Assembly (NCBI GenBank): GCA_964450955.1
Contig: CAYVFI010000025.1
Coordinates: 1 to 64,000, forward strand
Direction of reading: 5' to 3'
DNA: 64,000 nt
Source of the DNA: CAYNWT01 sp964450955
GTDB taxonomy: Bacteria > Planctomycetota > Planctomycetia > Planctomycetales > Planctomycetaceae
In this document: positions 7,989-16,837 of the stretch, piece after piece
Position numbering within the stretch: the stretch's first letter is position 1
Layout: every line of letters begins with the position of its first letter
Notes under the pieces: generated by a model
The model's database searches: none
What the model was told of the DNA's origin: nothing
The model's input: the letters and a program-made list of their open reading frames with translations, nothing else
Position numbers and translations under genes: made by a program

Positions 7989-8357
7989 CCCGTGCAACAG
8001 CCACGTTATTCAAAGATCGAATTGCAGCCCCCCTAACCGGCGCAGGTCAACAATTTGGTGAGCCCGTCAGCACTGACACGTTTCGCTCGCTGCACATCCG
8101 ACACGACCGAAACGATCGGGAGCGTGTCGGCGGATTGTCGAGCTTTCCGCGCTTCACACTGGAGCGAAGTTCCAGCATGGGACGAAACTAACGGATTGTC
8201 CACAAAACCCTTGGTATGCACGGGGTTTAGGTTGGGCCGTCCGCTCGGATTCAGCTTGCATCCGGCCATTGCGCTTTTAGAATTTAGGGTTGCTGCGGAG
8301 TCTCTGCGGCCGCTAACCCCTCCCACCTCTGGTCTTCTCGGACCATGGAGTTCTGTG
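7989..8357. other. Gene-free stretch
   Basis: I see no supported gene or RNA here. An open frame continues upstream of the next gene's ATG, but its composition does not resemble that protein. Presumably it holds the promoter and leader of the next gene. Confidence 0.5.
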
Positions 8358-10019
8358 ATGGCAAAGAAGTATCTCTCGCTCGATGAGGCCGCTGACCTGC
8401 TCGGCATGAGCACCGAACAAGTCAATAAGGCTCGAGAGAACGGCGACATTCGTGGATTCGCCGACCGTGGTAGCTGGAAGTTCCGCCAGGCAGATCTCGA
8501 CGAGTTTGCTCGATCACGGCAGGCGGATTCTGATCCGGAGATCCAAATCCTCAGCGGTGACTCCGTTCTGGACGACGATGACTTCGGCGATTTAAGTTCG
8601 TCTGACAGCGACGTGCGTTTGTCAATCGATGACAGTCTGCTGCCGGATCTTGGTGAGTCAACCAGTGACGTACGACTGGCCGGTGATGGAGCAAACCTTG
8701 GCGAGTCGCTAAGTGATGTTCGGCTTGCTGGCGATTCCGGACCAGGTCTCGATGCCAGCGACAGCGACGTTCAGCTGGTTCGAAGCGATTCGGACAGCGA
8801 TGTTCGTATCTCTGATTCAGACAGCGATGTTCGTCTTTCTGATGATTCAGACAGTGATGTCGAACTGGTCGCCGAATCGGACAGCGACGTCAAGCTGATG
8901 GGCGACGACTCTGACAGCGACGTTCAGCTTATTGATGGCCTGGATGCGACGGACGGCGAGATCACGCTGTCTGACAACACTGACTCAATCGAAATGGACG
9001 TCATCGGCGACATTGCTGCTCCGGACGAGAGCAGTCTGATCATGAGCCGTGACGGCGATTTCCTAAGCGGCGATAGCGACAGCGATGTCCTGTTGGATCC
9101 GGAAGATCCGGGCAGCGACATTACGCTGGAAACACCGGGCAGCAGTGCCAGCGTCCTGGTTGATGACGACGACAGCGGTATCACGCTTGAAGCAGTCGAT
9201 AGCGGTGTCCTGCTAGGTGCAGATGACAGTGGAATCTCGCTTGAGTCTGTTGATAGCGGTCTTGTCCTGGACGACGACAGTGGAATTTCGCTGGACATCG
9301 GCGACAGCGGAATCTCGCTGGACGTGGCCGACAGCGGCATCGCACTGGCTCCCATGGATGATGACAGCGGAATCGCACTGGCAGGCGTTGATCAGACAAT
9401 GCCAATGCAGTTGGGTGGCGGCCCCGGTGGCGATGAACTTGACACCACCATGATGGAATCGCCGGCTGCGTTTGATGACTCTGATAGTGAGTTCGAACTG
9501 GCCGGGCTGGGTGACGACGACGACGATGACGTCGGCATGGATACCAGCGTCTTGCTGTTCGAAGACGACGACGATGATGCCGACACCACCTCGGGCGCGG
9601 TCGTTGCTGCCGGAGCGGGTGTCGCTGCGGTAGCCGCCGGAGCAGCCGCGCTGCGTGAGAGTTCAGTCGATTCATCAGCCGACTTCGAAGACTTCGACGA
9701 TGATGACGAATTCGACATGGAAGACGACGACGACTTCGATGACGATGTCTTCGACGCCGCTGACGACGATTTCGATGACGACTTCGACGCAGGCGAAAGT
9801 CAGGCAGAATTTGCCGGTGCAGGACCAGTTGTCAGCCGAGCGGCGGTCGAACACGACTGGGGTGTCGGCTGGTTGGTCGCCCTAAGTATCGGTTCAATTC
9901 TAATGATCATGTGCTGCATGCTGTCGTTTGACCTTGTCCGCAGCATGTGGGCGTGGAAGGAACCAACACCCATCAGCAACATCTTACTGGATACTTTGGG
10001 GGGACTTTTCACATCGTAG
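8358..10019 (+). CDS. HTH protein with acidic DSDV/DSGI repeats and a C-terminal membrane anchor
   Basis: 553 aa from ATG 8358 (GGAG 8 nt upstream). Residues 3-52 form an excisionase/MerR-type helix-turn-helix (YLSLDEAADLLGM, then GSWKFRQADLDEFARSR). Residues ~60-400 are low complexity and very acidic: roughly nine D-S-D-V-(R/Q/K/E)-L units, then about ten D-S-G-(I/V/L)-(S/A/T/V)-L units. An Ala/Val-rich stretch follows (~415-435), then a run of Asp/Glu/Phe, and one clear transmembrane helix (~504-531). A DNA-binding head on a long flexible acidic, possibly Ca-binding, membrane tether is inferred. Transcription ends at the terminator at 10062. I recall similar planctomycete proteins but no function. 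Confidence 0.85.
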   Translation: MAKKYLSLDEAADLLGMSTEQVNKARENGDIRGFADRGSWKFRQADLDEFARSRQADSDPEIQILSGDSVLDDDDFGDLSSSDSDVRLSIDDSLLPDLGESTSDVRLAGDGANLGESLSDVRLAGDSGPGLDASDSDVQLVRSDSDSDVRISDSDSDVRLSDDSDSDVELVAESDSDVKLMGDDSDSDVQLIDGLDATDGEITLSDNTDSIEMDVIGDIAAPDESSLIMSRDGDFLSGDSDSDVLLDPEDPGSDITLETPGSSASVLVDDDDSGITLEAVDSGVLLGADDSGISLESVDSGLVLDDDSGISLDIGDSGISLDVADSGIALAPMDDDSGIALAGVDQTMPMQLGGGPGGDELDTTMMESPAAFDDSDSEFELAGLGDDDDDDVGMDTSVLLFEDDDDDADTTSGAVVAAGAGVAAVAAGAAALRESSVDSSADFEDFDDDDEFDMEDDDDFDDDVFDAADDDFDDDFDAGESQAEFAGAGPVVSRAAVEHDWGVGWLVALSIGSILMIMCCMLSFDLVRSMWAWKEPTPISNILLDTLGGLFTS

Positions 10020-10061
10020 TCCCCCGGTGACGGCAACATTTGCCGTAGATCTGACCACGCG

Positions 10062-10091
10062 AAAAAGCCGTTCTGCCGAGAACGGCTTTTT
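10062..10091 (+). terminator. Strong rho-independent terminator
   Basis: Perfect 13-bp stem AAAAAGCCGTTCT / AGAACGGCTTTTT with loop GCCG. It would work in both directions and ends the acidic-repeat gene. Confidence 0.9.
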
Positions 10092-10274
10092 CATTTGATT
10101 CGCTCTAGTTGGCCGGATTCACCGCTCATATAACGCTGGTCCCTCCGTGAGAAAGCCTTGTTTTCTCACAACGATTCACTTCGCGTTCGTGACAGTCACC
10201 ATCGGCAAATCCTGCCGTAAGTGGCGGCCACGAAATCTCTCCCTCCTGCTGACCAGATCGAAAGGATTCGTTCC

Positions 10275-11126
10275 ATGCTCCGCGCAATGGCCGTCTTCCT
10301 TATTTCCAGCGTTGTGCTTGTTACTGTCGGTTGCACCGGAACCGGCGGACCACAGGTACCCGCTCAACAGTTATTTGCTGCTCAACGACACGCCCAGCAA
10401 ATGGTGGCGTCGCAAACTGCATTGACCTCACAGTATTCAACTGTTGTCGCCGAACGCGATAACACGCTGCAAATCGTGCAGGCTTTGGAGTCCGAGAAAC
10501 AATCTTTGGCCCAACACATGGGCACTCTGGAGTCCGACCTGCGTGTTGCGAACGAACGCCTTGGCAATCTCATGGCCGAACGCAATCAGCTCCAGCAGCG
10601 ATACGCGAGTTTGATTGATGGCGACGACGGCGTAATCTCTGATTCGCTGGCTGGTCGGTTTCAGGATCTTGCAAGTCGTTATCCGGACATCGACTTCGAT
10701 CCGAACACCGGCATGAGTCGCTTCAATGGAGAAATCCTGTTTGACTCTGGCAGTGCGGTTCTGAAGCCCGGTGCGAAGCAGATGCTGACAGAGTTCGCCG
10801 CAGTGCTGCAGGACAGCGAAGCAAGAGAACTGAAGATCCTGGTCTGTGGTCACACCGACGACCAGCGAATCGCCAAGAGCAACACACATGCTCAGCACAA
10901 AACCAACTGGCACCTCTCAACAAACCGTGCCAACGCAGTGGTACTCGCGTTACGGCGATTGGGTATTGGTGAAGAACGACTTGGAGCCATGGGCTACAGC
11001 AAGTTCCAACCGATCACGGACAACTACGACGACAACGCTCGCCAGATGAACCGTCGCGTCGAAATCTACGTCCTCGCCCCGGACGCACTGATCGCCCAAT
11101 GGGATCCTCGAACCAGCCGCAACTAA
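10275..11126 (+). CDS. OmpA-family lipoprotein (Pal/MotB-like) with coiled coil
   Basis: 283 aa from ATG 10275, with AAAGGA upstream; the longer frame from 10221 adds residues before the signal. A lipoprotein signal ends at VTVGC (lipobox Cys ~20). Residues ~30-125 are predicted coiled coil (ERDNTLQIVQALESEKQSL). The C-terminal OmpA domain has ILFDSGSAVLKPGAKQML, ILVCGHTDDQ, LSTNRANAV and QMNRRVEIYVL, the usual peptidoglycan-binding signature. Likely anchored in the outer membrane and bound to the cell wall, fitting the murG gene in this window. Confidence 0.88.
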   Translation: MLRAMAVFLISSVVLVTVGCTGTGGPQVPAQQLFAAQRHAQQMVASQTALTSQYSTVVAERDNTLQIVQALESEKQSLAQHMGTLESDLRVANERLGNLMAERNQLQQRYASLIDGDDGVISDSLAGRFQDLASRYPDIDFDPNTGMSRFNGEILFDSGSAVLKPGAKQMLTEFAAVLQDSEARELKILVCGHTDDQRIAKSNTHAQHKTNWHLSTNRANAVVLALRRLGIGEERLGAMGYSKFQPITDNYDDNARQMNRRVEIYVLAPDALIAQWDPRTSRN

Positions 11127-11166
11127 CCTGGCACGGTTGTGTCGGCGAAGCGGCCTGAACCGCAAT

Positions 11167-11245
11167 ACGCCGAACAAGGAATGTCGACTGACGAAGTGAG
11201 CGGTCACACGCAAAACTTCAGCCTTCGAAATTCCTTGTTCGGCGT
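11167..11245. repeat. Long palindrome with 16-bp arms (ACGCCGAACAAGGAAT)
   Basis: Arm 11167-11182 is an exact inverted copy of 11230-11245 with a 47-nt spacer. The inner 10 nt AACAAGGAAT recur in the same arrangement at 62117-62194. No poly-T follows, so it is more like a REP-type palindrome than a terminator, though it could form a long hairpin after the lipoprotein gene. Confidence 0.8.
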
Positions 11246-11284
11246 TATTCGTTTGGGCCCGCAGGCTAGTTGGTCGCCGCCGTC

Positions 11285-11336
11285 ACCTCGCCCCTTTTTA
11301 GGGGAGAGGTCGGGCTCTCAGGCCCGGGAGAGGGGA
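11285..11336. repeat. Dispersed GC-rich repeat, copy 1
   Basis: Contains CGGGCTCTCAGGCCCGGGAG next to an AGGGGAGAGG / CCTCGCCCC inverted segment. An inverted relative lies at 37339-37388 (GGGCCTGAGAGCCCGA with CTCTCCC flanks). Confidence 0.65.
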
Positions 11337-11670
11337 CCGCGCAGCTTCGAGTAATCAAAGCAGAACCGCGCAATCCTTCGGTATCCCAGCAAGCCCTCCC
11401 GCGCGATGCTGCTTTGGCGTTCAGTCATTGCACGGCGCCAGGACGAGTTTCGATCCCCAAACGCGCGTTCCAACGCCACGGCCGGATAATCCGCCCAAAC
11501 GGCCCAAAACTAACGCGATTCGATGACTCCAACCGGCGAACGCGGCTCAACATCGGGGTTTTGGTTGACTATTGAATTGGGTTCGTTCACCATTAACTTA
11601 CACTTCAAACGAACGTGGCGAACGGACTTCCGCGTCCACATCCTTCTCGCTTCTCTCCATACAATTCATC
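11337..11670. other. Gene-free stretch before coaE
   Basis: No supported gene; the open frame at 11270-11575 runs through the repeat and lacks family resemblance. Presumably the coaE promoter lies in its right part, where the sequence becomes more AT-rich. Confidence 0.5.
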
Positions 11671-12312
11671 GTGTCACAGTCTCGCGACCTACCTGTCATA
11701 GGCGTTGTCGGGGGCATCGGCTCTGGTAAGAGTTCCGTTTCTCGCGGTCTTGCTGAGCGGCGCTCCGTTGTCATCATTGACGCTGACAAAATCGGTCATG
11801 AACTGCTTAGCGATTCACAAGTCAAACAACTACTCACACAACAATTCGGTTCGAACATACTCAACGAAGACGGTTCGGTTAGTCGTCCTGCAATCGCGGC
11901 TTTGGTTTTTGGTGACACCCAATCCCACACCACCGCGCGGGGAGCTTTGAATTCAATCCTGCATCCGCGCATCAGGATGGAAGTCAGGCGACAGATAAGC
12001 GAAGCAGAAGCGGATGGAAAAACAGAAGCTGTCATCCTGGACGCGGCGTTGATGCTGGAGACGGGGTGGTCTGAAAACTGCGACACCGTTGTCTTCATTG
12101 ATGTACCGGAAGAAACCAGAAGGCAACGCGTTGTTGAAAACCGTGGCTGGACCGCGGAAGAGTTCGAAAAGCGTGAAGCCAATCAGTTTGATACCGACAA
12201 AAAGAAGACGCTTGCAAATCACATCGTAGACAACAGCACGACACCGGAAGCTGCCTCAGCGGCATTCGAAGAAGTGTTGAACATCATTCTCGCCGACTTT
12301 CCATCACAATAA
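11671..12312 (+). CDS. coaE: Dephospho-CoA kinase
   Basis: Phosphorylates dephospho-CoA with ATP in the last step of coenzyme A synthesis, in the cytoplasm. From GTG 11671 the protein is 213 aa, close to the usual ~200. Walker A GGIGSGKSS lies at ~10-18, followed by IDADKIGHELL, the LHPRIRMEVRRQ substrate region, LDAALMLETG and the lid-region R(R)QRVVENRGWT. The in-frame ATG at 11572 would add ~33 residues unlike any CoaE. It precedes rho by 122 nt. Confidence 0.93.
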   Translation: MSQSRDLPVIGVVGGIGSGKSSVSRGLAERRSVVIIDADKIGHELLSDSQVKQLLTQQFGSNILNEDGSVSRPAIAALVFGDTQSHTTARGALNSILHPRIRMEVRRQISEAEADGKTEAVILDAALMLETGWSENCDTVVFIDVPEETRRQRVVENRGWTAEEFEKREANQFDTDKKKTLANHIVDNSTTPEAASAAFEEVLNIILADFPSQ

Positions 12313-12434
12313 TTCTCATGGCTCACATAGGGCCGAAATAACGACACCTCCTCCTTTTCTCCACCAAGTGTTGTCAGAACATTCGCTTCTTGACGACACA
12401 CCGAGCGGTTCTCGCTCAACCAGGACATCCTGTC

Positions 12435-13832
12435 ATGACTCGCTCATCGCGAACCTCGTCTGACAAACCAGCTCGCCCGGACAAACCGGCGGCAGGTTCC
12501 AAGACCACAGAAACCTCCGACGGCCGCACGATCCGTGTTGATGATCGCTACGAAGCGATCAAGCAGGGCGATATCCATATCGCCGATCTGCAGCGCATGT
12601 CGATGAAAGAACTCCTCGCACTCGCCGATCAGGAGAAGCTATCCGAAGTCAACGGTTTGAAGAAACAGGATCTGATTTTCAAGATCCTGAAAGAACGAAC
12701 CAAGATGAACGGTCTGATGTTCGGCGATGGCACGCTGGAAATCCTGCCCGACGGTTTCGGATTCCTGCGCAGTCCCGACTATCACTACCTGCCATGTCCG
12801 GACGACATCTACGTCAGCCCAAGCCAGATTCGTCGGTTCGGTCTTCGTAACGGAGCGACTGTCGCAGGGCAGATTCGTCCGCCGAAAGAGAACGAACGCT
12901 ACTTTGCATTGCTGCGCGTGGAGGCCATTAACGGACACGATCCGAACCTGCTGTCGAACAAGGTGTTCTTTGACGACCTCACCCCGCTGCATCCGCAGCA
13001 ACGTTTGAAGTTGGCCGACGGACCGGACGACATCAGCACGCGAATCGTGGACATCGTCGCTCCAATTGGAATGGGCCAACGCGGGCTCATTGTTTCGCCA
13101 CCGCGCACTGGGAAGACCGTGCTGCTGCAGAAACTGGCCAAGGCGGTTCAAAACAATCACCCGGACGCTTACGTCATCGTATTGCTTATCGACGAACGTC
13201 CCGAAGAAGTCACGGACATGGAGCGAAAGCTCAAGAGTTCGTCCTGCGAAGTCATCAGTAGCACCTTTGACGAACCAACGAGTCGACATATTCAAGTTGC
13301 CGAGATGGTCATCGAAAAAGCCAAGCGGATGGTCGAGTATGGTCACGACGTGGTGATCTTCCTGGATTCAATCACCCGCCTCGCGCGGGCCTGGAACACT
13401 GAGGTTCCTCATTCCGGCAAGATCCTGTCCGGCGGTGTGGATGCCAATGCATTGCAGCATCCAAAACGATTCTTCGGAGCCGCCCGCTGTGTCGAAGAAG
13501 GCGGCAGCCTGACCATCATCGCAACGGCGCTGGTGGATACCGGAAGTCGGATGGATGACGTGATCTTTGAAGAGTTCAAAGGAACCGGTAACACAGAACT
13601 GCACCTTGACCGTCGTATGGTCGAGAAGCGTATTTGGCCTGCCATCGACGTTAACAAGTCCGGCACCCGCCGTGAGGAACTGTTGATGGATGAAGACGAG
13701 CTAAAACTGGTCTGGGTCCTGCGCCGTGTTCTTAACGATATGAACCCGGTCGAAGCGATGGACCTCCTGGTCAAACGCATGAAGAAGACAAAGACCAACG
13801 AAGAATTCCTAATGAGCATGAACCTCACCTAG
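12435..13832 (+). CDS. rho: Transcription termination factor Rho
   Basis: Hexameric RNA-dependent ATPase that ends transcription. 465 aa from ATG 12435 with AGGACA upstream; the frame from 12390 adds 15 residues. A basic, Lys/Pro/Arg-rich N-terminus (~1-50) precedes the Rho N domain (MSMKELLALADQEKLSEVNG), the cold-shock-like RNA site (GFGFLRSPDYHYLPCPDDIY), the P-loop SPPRTGKTVLL (Lys-Ala of the E. coli loop is Arg-Thr here), Walker B VVIFLDSITRLARAWN, and the secondary RNA site. ATPase and both RNA sites are intact. coaE, rho, ribH and nusB all face the same way. Confidence 0.97.
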   Translation: MTRSSRTSSDKPARPDKPAAGSKTTETSDGRTIRVDDRYEAIKQGDIHIADLQRMSMKELLALADQEKLSEVNGLKKQDLIFKILKERTKMNGLMFGDGTLEILPDGFGFLRSPDYHYLPCPDDIYVSPSQIRRFGLRNGATVAGQIRPPKENERYFALLRVEAINGHDPNLLSNKVFFDDLTPLHPQQRLKLADGPDDISTRIVDIVAPIGMGQRGLIVSPPRTGKTVLLQKLAKAVQNNHPDAYVIVLLIDERPEEVTDMERKLKSSSCEVISSTFDEPTSRHIQVAEMVIEKAKRMVEYGHDVVIFLDSITRLARAWNTEVPHSGKILSGGVDANALQHPKRFFGAARCVEEGGSLTIIATALVDTGSRMDDVIFEEFKGTGNTELHLDRRMVEKRIWPAIDVNKSGTRREELLMDEDELKLVWVLRRVLNDMNPVEAMDLLVKRMKKTKTNEEFLMSMNLT

Positions 13833-13853
13833 CAACGTCCCATTGCATCGGGT
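13833..13853. repeat. Stop-proximal CAACGTCCCATTGCATCGG motif, copy 1
   Basis: The sequence GCAACGTCCCATTGCATCGG starts right after the rho stop codon. Close relatives follow the stop codons at 24338 and 30923. It can fold as a small CAACG/CATTG hairpin. Confidence 0.55.
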
Positions 13854-13994
13854 GGCCGGCTTTGTGTGCGGTGGAGTTGGTGTTCGCTGGGCGGATGGCT
13901 CGTCGCTCGCAGGGCGGTCTTTGGCGATCCAGACTCCGTCCGGCGAACAGGGGCGAGAGCCCTCGCTATTACTGTGAACCATTGAGAAGAAACT

Positions 13995-14462
13995 ATGACG
14001 ACTGAAATTTCTGGCGACCTGCTGATCAAAGGCGAGATGCAATTTGGCATTGTCGTTTCAAGGTTCAACGAACTCGTCACTGAGCGACTGCTGTCGGGGG
14101 CGATCGACACGATTGTGCGACACGGTGGTTCGGTCGATAGAATTACCGTGGTTCGGGTTCCGGGTGCGTTCGAACTGCCACTGGCGGCGAAGAAGCTGGT
14201 CGCAGGCAAAACCTGTGCAGCAGTTGTTTGTCTGGGAGCCGTCATACAGGGACAAACGACACATCACGACTACATCAATCATTCGGTGGCAAATGCGATC
14301 ATGGATCTCTCGCAAAGTTCGTCGATTCCGGTAACCTTCGGCGTTCTGACCTGTCAGACCATGGAACAGGCACTCGATCGCGCGGGCGGCAAGGTTGGCA
14401 ACAAAGGCCACGAAGCCACGCTGGCAGCAATCGAGATGGTCAACGTACTTAACCAACTGTAG
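13995..14462 (+). CDS. ribH: 6,7-dimethyl-8-ribityllumazine synthase
   Basis: Condenses 5-amino-6-ribitylamino-uracil with dihydroxybutanone phosphate, the penultimate riboflavin step. 155 aa, the normal length. FGIVVSRFNELVTERLLSGA, VPGAFELPLAAKKL, LGAVIQGQTTHHDYI (catalytic His) and FGVLTCQTMEQALDRAG are all present. GAGAAG precedes the ATG. It is followed 58 nt later by nusB, a very common pairing. Confidence 0.97.
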   Translation: MTTEISGDLLIKGEMQFGIVVSRFNELVTERLLSGAIDTIVRHGGSVDRITVVRVPGAFELPLAAKKLVAGKTCAAVVCLGAVIQGQTTHHDYINHSVANAIMDLSQSSSIPVTFGVLTCQTMEQALDRAGGKVGNKGHEATLAAIEMVNVLNQL

Positions 14463-14520
14463 CCGCGGCCACAACGACACAGTCGCCGGGCAAACTTCCA
14501 CGGACGAACCCTAACTCAAT

Positions 14521-14925
14521 ATGTCCAGCCGCAGCAAAGCCCGCCAACTGGCCCTTCAGATGCTCTATCAGAAGGACCTCAATGAAGACGCGAGTCTTAA
14601 CGATATTCGCGACAACATTGACGAACGTATCGACAAAGTCGAACACGCGGAATTCGCCTACGAACTCTGCATCCACGTACTCGAACACCGCGCGGAGCTG
14701 GATGAGAAGATTGTCGCCGTCGCCCAAAACTGGGCTCTGGACCGGATGGCTCCGACAGACCGCAACGCATTGCGAATCGGAGCGTACGAACTGATTCACA
14801 CCGACACACCGCCGCGTGTTGTGATTGATGAAGCTATCGAAATGGCAAAGCTGTTTGGTTCGGAGAACTCATCGCAGTTCGTGAACGGAATTTTGGACAA
14901 GCTGATCCCGGCTCATAAGAAGTAG
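14521..14925 (+). CDS. nusB: Transcription antitermination factor NusB
   Basis: 134-aa all-helical RNA-binding protein that pairs with NusE (ribosomal S10) on boxA RNA to suppress termination in rRNA operons. SKARQLALQMLYQKDL at the N-terminus, WALDRMAPTDRNALRIGAYEL, and VVIDEAIEMAKLFGSENSSQFVNGILDKL are diagnostic. Complete, with no odd features. Its 3' end faces mgtE, with a long palindrome between them. Confidence 0.96.
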   Translation: MSSRSKARQLALQMLYQKDLNEDASLNDIRDNIDERIDKVEHAEFAYELCIHVLEHRAELDEKIVAVAQNWALDRMAPTDRNALRIGAYELIHTDTPPRVVIDEAIEMAKLFGSENSSQFVNGILDKLIPAHKK

Positions 14926-14937
14926 GTGTCGGTTCGT

Positions 14938-15035
14938 AGAAGCCCGGCATCTCGAACGACCATGAAAGGTCTGTGGCGTCCTCACGGCTTTGAGAAACTC
15001 ATCAGCTTGCTGGCAGGGCGAGATGCCGGGCTTCT
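14938..15035. repeat. Long palindrome between convergent nusB and mgtE
   Basis: AGAAGCCCGGCATCTCG at 14938-14954 is repeated in inverse at 15019-15035 (17-bp exact arms, 64-nt spacer). It could serve as a bidirectional terminator or be a REP-type repeat; there is no T-tract. Confidence 0.75.
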
Positions 15036-15046
15036 CCAGGGCTTAG

Positions 15047-16411
15047 CTAACTCAAGGCAAGCAACGCGACGCGGTAGTACAGCACGACGCCCAGTACGTC
15101 GATAATCGCAGCGATCAATGGGTTCGACATAATCGCCGGGTCCAGGCCAATGCGGCGGAGAACCAAAGGTAGCAGCGACCCGACCACCGACCCCAGCACA
15201 ACCACCAGCAACACGGTCGATGCCACAATCATCGCCTTTGTCCAGCCGAGTTCGAACCAGAATACGGCGGCCAGCGTCGCAACAAGGGCAACGGTGCCGC
15301 CCAGCATCAGTCCGATAAGAAGCTCACGAAGAGCCATCCTGCCGTACTCGCTACGTTCCAGTTCGCCAAGCGCGAGGGTGCGGATGATGAGCGTTGCTGA
15401 TTGCGAACCGGCGTTGCCCCCACTCGCCAGCACCAGCGGCAGGAAGAGTATCAGGAACCGAAACTCCGGCCCTTCCGCAATCTTCTCGTAGTGGCCGAGT
15501 ACATCGGCTGTCACCAGTGCCACCAGTGCCAGAAACAGTAGCCAGACCCCGCGCTTCCAACCGATGGTGCGGATGGGCGTGTCCAGGTAGCTGTCATCCA
15601 TTGGCTCAACAGCACCCGACCGGTATGCGTCTTCAGTGGCTTCTTCCTGAACAACATCCAGCACGTCGTCGTGCGTGATAATACCGACGAGGCGCTGCGA
15701 GTGATCGACCACCGGCATCGCGATGAAGTCGTAGCGAGCTAATGTTTGAGCCGCCTCTTCCTGGTCATCGTCTACGTAAACCGAAATCACGTCATGCTTC
15801 ATGATGTCCGACAACTGGGTGTCCGGGTTCGCCATGATGATGTCGCGCAGCGAAACGAACCCATCCAACCGCCGCGCGGCGTTTAGGATGTAGACGTAGT
15901 AAATGGTCTCACTGTCAGGCGCTTGCTGTCGCAGTTGGTCGATGGCTTCGCGTGCGGTAATGCTTTCCGGCAGCGACGCATACTCCGTCGTCATAATCGC
16001 GCCGGCGGTGTCTTCTTCACAGGACAGCAGTTTGCGAATGTCGTTGCGTTCCGCCTGTGCGATTAACGGCAACAGGGCGTCAACGCGTTCCTGCTTCATT
16101 CGAGACAGCAGGTCAACGCGGTCGTCCGGCGCCATCTCTTCCAGCAGACTGGAAAGACGTTCGCGGTCGAGCACCTGAACCAGTTCTTCCTGCCGGTGCA
16201 AATCCAGAAACTCAAAAATTTCCACACGCCGCGGCAAGTCACAGTTGTCCAGAACCTGCCAGACTTCGTGTTCTTCCAGTTCGTCCAGAACAGCCGAACA
16301 AACAGCGGCGTGTAAGACAGTGCAAAATTCGCTCAGCCCCTGCTTGTCATCGTCGCGCAGCATCTGACGGACATCGGGCAGAATCAACGAGTTGTATGAG
16401 TTGTCTACCAT
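15047..16411 (-). CDS. mgtE: Magnesium transporter MgtE
   Basis: 454-aa inner-membrane Mg2+ channel. The N-terminal superhelical domain (~30-135) has repeated DDRVDLLSRMKQERVDALLPLI-type helices. Two CBS domains follow (~137-255; IMTTEYASLPESITAREAI and then YDFIAMPVVDHSQRLVGIIT), which sense cytosolic Mg2+. The membrane part (~290-454) has five helices and the pore-lining PLVLASGGNAGSQSATLI. Complete. It is on the strand opposite nusB; the 94-aa gene lies upstream, 49 nt away. Confidence 0.95.
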   Translation of the reverse strand: MVDNSYNSLILPDVRQMLRDDDKQGLSEFCTVLHAAVCSAVLDELEEHEVWQVLDNCDLPRRVEIFEFLDLHRQEELVQVLDRERLSSLLEEMAPDDRVDLLSRMKQERVDALLPLIAQAERNDIRKLLSCEEDTAGAIMTTEYASLPESITAREAIDQLRQQAPDSETIYYVYILNAARRLDGFVSLRDIIMANPDTQLSDIMKHDVISVYVDDDQEEAAQTLARYDFIAMPVVDHSQRLVGIITHDDVLDVVQEEATEDAYRSGAVEPMDDSYLDTPIRTIGWKRGVWLLFLALVALVTADVLGHYEKIAEGPEFRFLILFLPLVLASGGNAGSQSATLIIRTLALGELERSEYGRMALRELLIGLMLGGTVALVATLAAVFWFELGWTKAMIVASTVLLVVVLGSVVGSLLPLVLRRIGLDPAIMSNPLIAAIIDVLGVVLYYRVALLALS

Positions 16412-16459
16412 CCCGCACTAACGCTTTCTTTGGCAGGTCATCACTGTGACCTGCCCGCC

Positions 16460-16744
16460 CTATTCCATCTGCTGAATCTTGCCTGCAAATGCACCTGTCC
16501 AGGAAACCATGGTCTGTTGTCTCTTCGCCGCTCCTGGCTGGGTTAGTTCCATTTCGATCTCACCGTTCTCCGGGAAACGAATCGGGGCAGACTCTGTGCC
16601 GGCATGTTCCGAAACATGAGCTCCCACTTTCAAAAGCCTGCTGCGGCGAGCACCGATAATAACCGCGCGGCCGAGCCACTTTCGACGTCCTGTCTCCAAA
16701 TCAGAACCCACCTCGCTGCTTTCTTGAGTTTCGGTTGTTGCCAT
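16460..16744 (-). CDS. Conserved-looking small hypothetical protein, 94 aa
   Basis: Not recognised. A charged N-terminal tail (residues 1-20) precedes a compact basic core (KWLGRAVIIGARRSRLLKVG) and a beta-rich end (IRFPENGEIEMELTQ). No signal or membrane segment. It lies between the rpsI terminator (34 nt upstream) and mgtE (49 nt downstream), so it may be co-transcribed with mgtE. The plus-strand frame over the same region is less protein-like. Confidence 0.55.
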   Translation of the reverse strand: MATTETQESSEVGSDLETGRRKWLGRAVIIGARRSRLLKVGAHVSEHAGTESAPIRFPENGEIEMELTQPGAAKRQQTMVSWTGAFAGKIQQME

Positions 16745-16777
16745 GGTGTTATTCCACTCAACATACAGCAGCGCAGC

Positions 16778-16810
16778 AAAAACCCTCTTGCGGAAATCCG
16801 AAAGAGGGTT
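16778..16810 (-). terminator. Terminator of the rplM-rpsI operon
   Basis: On the minus strand, AACCCTCTT and AAGAGGGTT form a 9-bp stem around a ~12-nt loop, followed by TTTTT. It lies 28 nt past the rpsI stop. Confidence 0.85.
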
Positions 16811-16837
16811 GTTGTTTTGTCGGCCTGCGTTCTCTTC

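Noticed and set aside
8055..8357. N-terminal extension of the acidic-repeat protein
   Set aside because: Composition unlike the rest, and ATG 8358 with GGAG and the HTH start is clearly better.
11270..11575. 101-aa frame before coaE
   Set aside because: Runs through a dispersed repeat and has no recognisable domain.
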